Positions 1 to 5,334 of a stretch of DNA of 10,549 bases are shown here, piece after piece. Source of the stretch: an uncultured Alphaproteobacteria bacterium (lineage in GTDB: Bacteria > Pseudomonadota > Alphaproteobacteria > Caulobacterales > Caulobacteraceae); NCBI GenBank assembly GCA_903928755.1, contig CAIYSH010000180.1, positions 1 through 10,549 of the forward strand, in the 5' to 3' direction. Below the pieces are notes generated by a model, which saw only the letters and a program-made list of their open reading frames with translations, was not told where the DNA came from and searched no databases. Each line of letters starts with the position of its first letter. Within the stretch, counting starts at the first letter, position 1. The translations under genes were made by a program, and so were the position numbers.

Positions 1-43
1 AATTCAAGCTGGAAAAAGGCTTGGCGACCTTATGACGCACCTC

Positions 44-65
44 TTGATCACAGTCGCGTGATCAA
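44..65. repeat. Perfect 8-bp inverted repeat built on TGATCA
   Basis: TTGATCAC at 44-51 is repeated in inverted form as GTGATCAA at 58-65, with a 6-base gap. A run of A follows on the plus strand, which is the wrong composition for an intrinsic terminator in that direction, and on the minus strand the T run comes before the stem. A protein-binding operator is therefore more likely than a terminator. The regulator is unknown. It lies about 230-250 bp ahead of nrdA, and it could equally serve a divergent gene left of the window. Confidence 0.5.
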
Positions 66-91
66 AAAAGTGGCCGGAGTCTGAAAGCCGA

Positions 92-103
92 GCTTGATCA
101 AGC
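92..103. repeat. 12-bp perfect palindrome GCTTGATCAAGC
   Basis: This is a perfect palindrome with the same TTGATCA core as the inverted repeat at 44-65. The three TGATCA cores are centred near 47.5, 61.5 and 97.5. Such clustering within 60 bp suggests a multi-site operator, but no regulator can be named from the sequence. Confidence 0.45.
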
Positions 104-117
104 CTCAGGGTCCGGCG

Positions 118-132
118 TTAACTTTTCGTTAG
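118..132 (+). promoter_or_regulatory. CtrA-like box upstream of nrdA
   Basis: The sequence reads TTAA-N7-TTAG, one base short of the full alphaproteobacterial CtrA consensus TTAA-N7-TTAA, and the first half is followed by C as in the preferred TTAAC. GANTC sites (GAGTC), the target of the CcrM cell-cycle methylase, lie at 77-81 and 171-175. A TTGACG element at 166-171 resembles a housekeeping -35, but I see no convincing -10 at the right distance. Together these suggest cell-cycle control of nrdA, which is an inference from motif matches. Confidence 0.45.
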
Positions 133-189
133 CAAAAAACAAAGGTGGAGAACTCGTCCAGACCGTTGACGAGTCATTAGGCTTCATGG

Positions 190-205
190 CCCCATGATGT
201 TGCGT
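190..205 (+). promoter_or_regulatory. NrdR box 1 of nrdA
   Basis: CCCCATGATGTTGCGT matches 10 of 16 positions of the NrdR consensus acaCwAtATaTwGtgt, including both fixed C positions, the central AT and the conserved G. It starts exactly 31 bp before the second box. That is three helical turns, the usual spacing of paired NrdR boxes. NrdR is the zinc-finger/ATP-cone repressor of bacterial ribonucleotide reductase genes, so this is the expected operator for nrdA. Confidence 0.65.
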
Positions 206-220
206 ATCGGGGCGGGCTGC

Positions 221-236
221 CCACTAGATGTAGCGA
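221..236 (+). promoter_or_regulatory. NrdR box 2 of nrdA
   Basis: CCACTAGATGTAGCGA matches 11 of 16 positions of the NrdR consensus, and its inner part CACTAGATGTAG is very close to CACTATATATAG. It is paired with the box at 190-205 and lies 57 bp before the chosen nrdA start. The core CTAGATGT recurs in the second nrdB box at 3257-3272. Confidence 0.72.
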
Positions 237-293
237 TTAACCGGTTGGGGAGGGGCCTCGCCGGAAATGTATGATAGTTATGGGTTTTGGGTC

Positions 294-2159
294 ATGAGCG
301 GTAGTGAAGCAGCGGTGCGGGCGATTTCGGCAGCGGTAAAGGTCGGTTCAGAGCGGGCGGAACGGCCGCAGCTGCAGTTGGTCCGCAAGGTCGAAGTCGA
401 TCGTTCGCGGGACGCCCTGCTGACGGATTTCGGCAAGACCACTCTGGAAGACCGCTATCTTCTGGCCGGTGAGAGCTATCAGGACATGTTTGCCCGGGTT
501 GCAACCGCCTATGCCGATGATGCCGACCATGCCCAGCGGATCTATGACTATATTTCCCAGCTCTGGTTCATGCCCTCGACGCCGGTCCTGTCAAACGGCG
601 GAGCAGATCGTGGTCTGCCCATTTCCTGCTTCCTCAATGCCGTGGGCGATTCCCTGGAAGGCATTCAGGGCGTTTGGAACGAGAATGTTGCCCTGGCGTC
701 CAATGGCGGCGGCATCGGCACCTACTGGGGGGGTGTCAGGTCCATTGGCGAGAAGGTCAAGGGTGCAGGCCAGACCAGCGGGATCATCCCGTTCATCCGC
801 GTCATGGACAGCCTGACCCTGGCCATCAGCCAGGGATCGCTCCGTCGCGGCTCTGCGGCAGTCTATCTCGACATTCACCACCCGGAAATCGAGGAATTCC
901 TGGAAATCCGCAAACCGTCCGGCGACTTCAATCGCAAGTCGCTCAACCTGCACCACGGGATCTCGATCTCCGATGAGTTCATGGAGGCGGTCCGCGAGGG
1001 GGCAATGTTCGGCCTCCGCTCGCCAAAGAACAATGAGGTCCTGCGCGAGGTCGATGCCCGCTCCCTCTGGCAGAAGATCCTTGAGATCCGTCTGCAGACC
1101 GGCGAGCCCTATTTGATCTTCTCCGACACCGTGAACCGCTCCATGCCCCAGCATCAGCGGGATCTGGGCCTGTCGGTGCGTCAGTCCAATCTTTGCTCGG
1201 AGATCATGCTCCATACCGGCAAGGATCATCTGGGCCATGACCGGACCGCAGTCTGCTGCCTGTCTTCGGTGAACGCCGAGACCTTCATGGAATGGCGTGA
1301 CCATCCGACCTTCATTGAAGATGTGATGCGGTTCCTGGACAATGTCCTCCAGGACTTCATCGGCCGCGCCCCGCCCGAAATGGCCAATGCCATCTATGCC
1401 GCAACGCGCGAGCGTTCCGTCGGTCTTGGCCTGATGGGCTTCCACTCTTTCCTGCAGATGCAGAACGTGCCGTTTGAGAGCGCCCTGGCCAAGTCCTGGA
1501 ACATGCGCCTGTTCAAGCACCTGCGTCGCCAGACCGATGCCGCCTCCCGCACCCTGGCTGCAGAGCGTGGTCCTTGCCCTGACGCCGCTGAGCGTGGGGT
1601 CATGGAACGCTTCAGCCACAAGCTGGCCATTGCGCCGACGGCCTCGATCTCGATCATCTGCGGGGGCACCAGCGCCGGCATTGAGCCCATTCCGGCCAAT
1701 ATCTACACCCACAAAACCCTGTCGGGCACTTTCGCAGTCCGCAACATCTTCCTGGAACGCCTCCTGGATGAAAAGGGCCGGAACACGCCCCAGGTCTGGG
1801 ACTCGATCCTGGAAAATGAGGGCTCGGTCCAGCACCTCGACTTCCTGTCCACCGATGAGAAGGATGTCTTCAAGACCGCCTTTGAGCTGGATCAGCGCTG
1901 GGTCATCGAACTGGCGGCAGATCGCACGCCCGATATCTGCCAGTCCCAGTCGGTGAACATCTTCCTGCCGGGAGATGTGGATAAATGGGATCTGCACATG
2001 CTGCACTGGCAGGCGTGGGAGCGAGGCTGCAAATCCCTCTACTACCTCCGTTCCAAGTCCGTTCAGCGGGCGTCCCATGCTGGCGGTGAGGCGATTGTCC
2101 AGGTGGACCTCGGCCCGTCAGAGCACACCGATTATGACGAGTGCCTCGCCTGCCAGTAG
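294..2159 (+). CDS. nrdA: Ribonucleoside-diphosphate reductase, alpha (catalytic) subunit, class Ia
   Basis: This subunit reduces ribonucleoside diphosphates to deoxyribonucleotides in the cytoplasm, working with NrdB. Numbered from Met at 294 (621 aa), the active-site set is complete: Cys112 in SCFLN, Asn299-Cys301-Glu303 in NLCSE, Cys321 in AVCCLS, and the radical-transfer pair Tyr583-Tyr584 in YYLRS. The C-terminal tail ends CLACQ, giving the redox pair Cys617/Cys620 that reloads the active site. About 40 residues precede the reductase core, too few for the roughly 90-residue ATP-cone of E. coli NrdA (761 aa), so the usual dATP activity switch appears absent. The start at 294 is preferred because codons 267-293 are AT-rich and unlike the rest of the gene. 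An in-frame ATG at 267, behind GGGGAGGGG at 247-255, would add nine residues and remains possible. NrdR boxes lie directly upstream. nrdB follows about 1.2 kb downstream, after an unrelated gene. Confidence 0.96.
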   Translation: MSGSEAAVRAISAAVKVGSERAERPQLQLVRKVEVDRSRDALLTDFGKTTLEDRYLLAGESYQDMFARVATAYADDADHAQRIYDYISQLWFMPSTPVLSNGGADRGLPISCFLNAVGDSLEGIQGVWNENVALASNGGGIGTYWGGVRSIGEKVKGAGQTSGIIPFIRVMDSLTLAISQGSLRRGSAAVYLDIHHPEIEEFLEIRKPSGDFNRKSLNLHHGISISDEFMEAVREGAMFGLRSPKNNEVLREVDARSLWQKILEIRLQTGEPYLIFSDTVNRSMPQHQRDLGLSVRQSNLCSEIMLHTGKDHLGHDRTAVCCLSSVNAETFMEWRDHPTFIEDVMRFLDNVLQDFIGRAPPEMANAIYAATRERSVGLGLMGFHSFLQMQNVPFESALAKSWNMRLFKHLRRQTDAASRTLAAERGPCPDAAERGVMERFSHKLAIAPTASISIICGGTSAGIEPIPANIYTHKTLSGTFAVRNIFLERLLDEKGRNTPQVWDSILENEGSVQHLDFLSTDEKDVFKTAFELDQRWVIELAADRTPDICQSQSVNIFLPGDVDKWDLHMLHWQAWERGCKSLYYLRSKSVQRASHAGGEAIVQVDLGPSEHTDYDECLACQ

Positions 2160-2163
2160 AGGC

Positions 2164-2175
2164 TTGAGGCCTCAA
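2164..2175. repeat. 12-bp palindrome just after nrdA
   Basis: TTGAGGCCTCAA is a perfect palindrome 4 bp past the nrdA stop codon. It has no loop bases and is followed by a C run rather than T, so it is a poor intrinsic terminator. It may help stabilise the 3' end or bind a protein. Confidence 0.3.
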
Positions 2176-2235
2176 TCCCCCCACCTGAAGCCGTATTCGG
2201 GCCTTCTTAACCCTGTCTGGGCAGAATAGGCTTGC

Positions 2236-2254
2236 TCCAACTGTCTGAGTTGGA
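2236..2254 (+). other. Hairpin in the nrdA to LpxR-like gene spacer
   Basis: TCCAAC at 2236-2241 pairs with GTTGGA at 2249-2254 around a 7-base loop. No T run follows. It is the first of two hairpins in the 145-base gap between nrdA and the next gene, in which I find no convincing promoter. Its role is unknown. Confidence 0.3.
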
Positions 2255-2269
2255 ACAGGGTCTGGCGGA

Positions 2270-2288
2270 CCGCCCGTTGACAGGGCGG
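2270..2288 (+). other. GC hairpin abutting the ribosome binding site at 2290
   Basis: CCGCCC at 2270-2275 pairs with GGGCGG at 2283-2288 around a 7-base loop. One base later comes the strong Shine-Dalgarno sequence AGGAGGAG (2290-2297), 7 bases before the ATG at 2305. A hairpin placed this close could protect the 5' end of the message or affect ribosome access. Neither is shown by the sequence. Confidence 0.35.
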
Positions 2289-2304
2289 CAGGAGGAGTTC
2301 CGGA

Positions 2305-3147
2305 ATGAGGTCGCTGGCTGCCATAGCCATCGTCAGCGCGATTGCCGGGATGGCCAGTGCGCCATCCCTTGCGCAGCCCGCGCGCCCCTTGCAGGCAACG
2401 GCCTCGGTTCTTCGAGAAGCCGCCTTCATGCCTGCCGCTTCGGCGGCTGGTCCTGCACCGCAGGACGACGTGATCAGCCGCCTGCTTGACCTCGCCAACC
2501 CGACAGCACCGCAATTCAATGGCGGTGATGCCTATCATGTCCATGGGGTCGCACCGGGTGGTGAAACGGTTGACACCCTGCGTATCACCCACGGGTCTAC
2601 ACGATACTCCGCCAGCGCCAATGATCTGGTGTCGGTGGATCCGGCCAGACCTGACTATGAGATACGGGTTACCCGCGACTGGCCGGCCGCCATCAGTCTG
2701 CGTGGAGATCGCTATGGCGTTGATCTGACCCCCCATGCCGGCTTCGGTTTTTCAAACCGCGGCAACTCGGCTGAAGCCGGGGCGACCTTGACCTTCGGAA
2801 GAAACGGACAGTCTGTTGCCAATGCCCTGGATCACCTGGGTGTTCATGACGGCGCAGCCCTGGACGAGGCAGGACGCTGGTATGTTTTCGCCGCAGCCAG
2901 CGGACGTGCCATGGGGCTGAACATGCAGAAGGACGAGGCCCTGGGCTGGGACCGCTCCTGGTCTACCGATAGCGCCAGCGCCCTTGTGGGTGATGCACAA
3001 CTGGGCCTCGGCTGGCGTCAGGGTGACATGCAGACTGCCCTTGGCCTGATTCATCGCGAGGTTAAGGGGGCTCACGAACTGTGGGGCCAGAAGTTCAGGA
3101 ACGACTCGATGGTCGCCCTGTCCATTTCGATCAAACCCAAACACTAG
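2305..3147 (+). CDS. Exported LpxR/DUF2219-like outer-membrane beta-barrel protein (short form)
   Basis: The 280-residue product starts with a Sec signal peptide (hydrophobic residues 4-20, likely cleavage after Ala23 in SLA-Q). The mature C-terminal half has the look of the LpxR (DUF2219) lipid A 3'-O-deacylase barrel: alternating polar and apolar strands, LTPHAGFGFSN and EAGATLTFGRN, then RWYVFAAASGRAMGLN, and a final strand after WGQKF. LpxR removes an acyl chain from lipid A in the outer membrane. I cannot recognise the N-terminal part of that family, which carries much of its active site, so this may be a non-catalytic relative. Residues 25-70 are Ala/Pro-rich and probably disordered. 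The start is well supported by AGGAGGAG 7 bases upstream. It sits between nrdA and nrdB without an obvious functional link. Family assignment is tentative; that it is an exported barrel protein is more secure. Confidence 0.55.
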   Translation: MRSLAAIAIVSAIAGMASAPSLAQPARPLQATASVLREAAFMPAASAAGPAPQDDVISRLLDLANPTAPQFNGGDAYHVHGVAPGGETVDTLRITHGSTRYSASANDLVSVDPARPDYEIRVTRDWPAAISLRGDRYGVDLTPHAGFGFSNRGNSAEAGATLTFGRNGQSVANALDHLGVHDGAALDEAGRWYVFAAASGRAMGLNMQKDEALGWDRSWSTDSASALVGDAQLGLGWRQGDMQTALGLIHREVKGAHELWGQKFRNDSMVALSISIKPKH

Positions 3148-3225
3148 GCTTCCCGATTCCGGAGCGTGACGCCAGGCGGGCTCGCGCGGCCGGCGCATAA
3201 CGCTTTGATGGCCTGCGACCATAAT

Positions 3226-3241
3226 TCACAACATCTTGGGG
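3226..3241 (-). promoter_or_regulatory. NrdR box 1 of nrdB
   Basis: Read on the plus strand, TCACAACATCTTGGGG matches 11 of 16 NrdR consensus positions. Its reverse complement CCCCAAGATGTTGTGA agrees with nrdA box 1 (CCCCATGATGTTGCGT) at 13 of 16 positions, which is strong support that the same protein binds both. It lies exactly 31 bp before the second nrdB box. Confidence 0.7.
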
Positions 3242-3256
3242 GCTGGTGTTAACTCA

Positions 3257-3272
3257 TCGCTAGATGTTGGTG
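3257..3272 (+). promoter_or_regulatory. NrdR box 2 of nrdB
   Basis: TCGCTAGATGTTGGTG matches 9 of 16 consensus positions and shares the core CTAGATGT with nrdA box 2. It is the weakest of the four boxes. Its exact 31-bp phase with the box at 3226 and the shared core make it credible. It ends 68 bp before the chosen nrdB start, placing the promoter within this gap rather than read-through from nrdA. Confidence 0.6.
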
Positions 3273-3340
3273 GCGAACGATGTCTAAAGTCGATTCCACA
3301 AACTGATCCCCTTCGTTCAGATCCGCCGGATAATACGCAC

Positions 3341-4372
3341 GTGACCTCTCTTCCTGGCCTGCTCACCCCCTCCTTCGCCTACAAGCCCTTCCGCTATCCC
3401 TGGGCCTATGAGTACTGGAAGAAGCAGCAGCAGGTTCACTGGATGCCGGAAGAGGTCCCTCTGGGTGAAGACCTGAAGGATTGGGCCACCAAGCTCAATG
3501 ACCGGGAGCGCAATCTCCTCACCCAGATCTTCCGCTTCTTCACCCAGTCGGACGTCGAGGTGAACGACAACTATATGGAGCGCTATTCCCGCGTCTTCAA
3601 ACCGACCGAAGTGAAGATGATGCTGGCCTCGTTCTCCAATATGGAGACCATCCACATCGCCGCCTATGCCCTGCTGCTGGAAACCATCGGCATGCCGGAT
3701 TCCGAGTTCACCGCCTTCCTGGAGTTCCAGGAAATGCGTGACAAGCACGACTACATGCAGAAGTTCGGCGTCGACAGCCATGCAGACATTGCCCGCACCC
3801 TGGCCATGTTCGGGGGCTTCACCGAGGGCCTGCAGTTGTTTGCCAGCTTTGCCATGCTGATGAACTTCCCCCGCCACAACAAGATGAAGGGCATGGGACA
3901 GATCGTCTCCTGGTCAGTCCGGGATGAAAGCCTGCACTGTGAGGGGATCGTCAAACTCTACCATGCCTTCAACAAGGAAACCGGGGCGGTCACCAAGTCG
4001 GTTGCCGATGACATTGTTGACTGCTGCAAGACCGTTGTGGGTCTGGAAGACAAGTTCATCGACCTCGCCTTTTCCGCTGGTGAGGTTCAGGGCATGACCC
4101 CAGAGGACATCAAGGCCTATATCCGCTTCATTGCCGACTGGCGCCTTCGGCAGCTGGGTCTGCCCGAGGTCTATCAGGCCAAGGAAAACCCCTTGCCCTG
4201 GCTGCAGTCCATGTTGTCAGGGGTCGAGCACGCCAACTTCTTTGAGGCCCGGTCCACCGAGTATTCAAAGGCGGCGACCAAGGGGCAATGGCATGGCTCC
4301 GATGGGGTCTGGACCGAGTTCGACAGGCTTCTGGCCAAGCGCACACAGCCAGACTCTCTCCTGATCGAATAG
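3341..4372 (+). CDS. nrdB: Ribonucleoside-diphosphate reductase, beta (radical) subunit, class Ia
   Basis: NrdB houses the di-iron centre and tyrosyl radical that activates NrdA. Numbered from the GTG at 3341 (343 aa), the iron ligands are Asp44 (PEEVPLGED), Glu102 and His105 (METIH), Glu162 (FTEG), and Glu196 and His199 (RDESLH). The radical tyrosine is Tyr109, four residues after His105, so this is a true tyrosyl-radical class Ia beta chain. There is no N-terminal ATP-cone. The frame stays open back to a TTG at 3236, but that codon lies inside NrdR box 1 and residues coded by 3236-3340 look non-homologous. The GTG puts the conserved LLTPSFAYKPFRYPW region near the N-terminus. The ribosome binding site is weak (CCGGA at 3326-3330). 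The stop codon is 3 bp from that of the convergent htpX. Confidence 0.96.
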   Translation: MTSLPGLLTPSFAYKPFRYPWAYEYWKKQQQVHWMPEEVPLGEDLKDWATKLNDRERNLLTQIFRFFTQSDVEVNDNYMERYSRVFKPTEVKMMLASFSNMETIHIAAYALLLETIGMPDSEFTAFLEFQEMRDKHDYMQKFGVDSHADIARTLAMFGGFTEGLQLFASFAMLMNFPRHNKMKGMGQIVSWSVRDESLHCEGIVKLYHAFNKETGAVTKSVADDIVDCCKTVVGLEDKFIDLAFSAGEVQGMTPEDIKAYIRFIADWRLRQLGLPEVYQAKENPLPWLQSMLSGVEHANFFEARSTEYSKAATKGQWHGSDGVWTEFDRLLAKRTQPDSLLIE

Positions 4373-4375
4373 GAC

Positions 4376-5275
4376 CTACCCCCAGGGACCCGGTCGGCGG
4401 ACGGTCACCGGGACAGCGGGCCTGCGTGCGCCGGCCATGTCACGCAGGGCCGCCACACGGTTTTCAGTGGCAGGATGTGTCGAGAACAGATTGTCTGTCC
4501 CTGAACCGGACAGGGGGTTGATGATGAACATGTGGCTCGTCGCCGGATTGCGCTCTGCCTGGGGGTTCGGCACGCCGCGGGCATAGGCCTCGATCTTCTG
4601 CAGGGCGTCTGCCAGGGCATGGGGATCATCAGAAATTTCTGCCCCGCCGCGGTCGGCTTCGTATTCCCGCCCCCGGCTGATCGCCATCTGCACCAGGGCA
4701 GCTGCCATGGGTGCAAATATGGCCACTGCAATGGTCCCGATGACCCCGGTCGGCCGGTCCCGGTCGCCCCCGAAAAAGAAGGCGATATTGGCCAGGGCTG
4801 AAATCGCCCCGGCTATGGCGGCCGTGACGGTCATGGTCAGGGTGTCGCGATTTCGGACATGGGCCAGTTCATGGGCCATGACGCCCCTGATTTCCCGGCG
4901 ATCCAGCAGGGTCAGCAGGCCCCGGGTTGCGGCGACCGCCGCGTGTTGCGGATCCCGCCCTGTGGCAAAGGCATTGGGCTGGTCCTCGTCGATCAGATAG
5001 ATTTTCGGGGCCGGCAGGTTTGCCTTGCGGGCCAGGTCCAGAACGTCGCTCACATAGTTCCGGACCAGGGCGTCGGAATGCTGCAGGTCAACCGGTTGGG
5101 CGCGGTAGAGCGCCAGGACGATCCTGTCGGAATTCCAGTAGCTGATCAGGTTCATGCCAAGGCCGAACAGCAGGGCCATGGCCATGCCTGCAGGCCCACC
5201 GATCAGATAGCCAACGGTAACGAACAGGGCCGTCAGGGCGGCCAGAAGCATGAAGGTTCGAATGTGGTTGTGCAT
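4376..5275 (-). CDS. htpX: HtpX-like membrane zinc metalloprotease (M48)
   Basis: This 299-residue inner-membrane protease belongs to the heat-shock HtpX group, which degrades misfolded membrane proteins alongside FtsH. The N-terminus carries two membrane segments (about residues 9-25 and 28-47), and the second hydrophobic pair lies at about 147-169 and 178-199. The zinc site is HELAH at 135-139, with the third ligand Glu204 in REYEAD. The length fits the family (about 290 aa). The start at 5275 is chosen over an in-frame ATG at 5374 because the family N-terminus begins with a short MHNHIRTF followed by the first membrane helix, and GGGAAGG precedes it. It lies 59 bp after the symporter gene on the same strand, and has its own RpoH-type promoter candidate at 5303-5331. 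Confidence 0.92.
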   Translation of the reverse strand: MHNHIRTFMLLAALTALFVTVGYLIGGPAGMAMALLFGLGMNLISYWNSDRIVLALYRAQPVDLQHSDALVRNYVSDVLDLARKANLPAPKIYLIDEDQPNAFATGRDPQHAAVAATRGLLTLLDRREIRGVMAHELAHVRNRDTLTMTVTAAIAGAISALANIAFFFGGDRDRPTGVIGTIAVAIFAPMAAALVQMAISRGREYEADRGGAEISDDPHALADALQKIEAYARGVPNPQAERNPATSHMFIINPLSGSGTDNLFSTHPATENRVAALRDMAGARRPAVPVTVRRPGPWG

Positions 5276-5287
5276 GGGGCCTTCCCG

Positions 5288-5306
5288 ATATCTGTCGCGG
5301 AGATAT
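5288..5306. repeat. Inverted repeat over the htpX transcription start region
   Basis: ATATCT at 5288-5293 and AGATAT at 5301-5306 form a perfect 6-bp inverted repeat with a 7-base gap. It overlaps the downstream edge of the candidate RpoH -10 and the expected start point of htpX transcription, and ends just ahead of the htpX ribosome binding site. It could be an operator or a small 5' hairpin. Confidence 0.3.
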
Positions 5307-5331
5307 GGGGATGGCCCGGGGAAAAGTGAAG
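5303..5331 (-). promoter_or_regulatory. Candidate RpoH (sigma-32) heat-shock promoter for htpX
   Basis: On the minus strand CTTCACT (5331-5325) is followed after 14 bases by CCCCATAT (5310-5303). The second element matches the sigma-32 -10 consensus CCCCATNT at every position. The first matches CTTGAAA at four of seven positions, and the spacing is in the normal range. The expected transcription start falls near 5296, about 20 bases before the htpX start codon. htpX is a known sigma-32 target in E. coli, so context and motif agree. Confidence 0.55.
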
Positions 5332-5334
5332 GTT

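Noticed and set aside
45..53. DnaA box candidate near TGATCACAG
   Set aside because: It differs from TTATCCACA and from the Caulobacter TGATCCACA type by an internal base, and is better explained as part of the inverted repeat.
591..2078. Long open frame (495 codons) on the minus strand opposite nrdA
   Set aside because: It lies wholly inside nrdA, whose active-site residues are intact. Its translation resembles no family and is explained by GC-rich codon bias.
3205..3227. Sigma-70 type promoter for nrdB using TTGATG and CATAATTC
   Set aside because: The gap between the elements is only about 9 bases, too short for either the general or the Caulobacter housekeeping consensus.
3236..3340. 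N-terminal extension of NrdB from a TTG codon at 3236
   Set aside because: The TTG lies inside NrdR box 1, the extra 35 residues look non-homologous, and an in-frame GTG at 3341 gives the normal family N-terminus.
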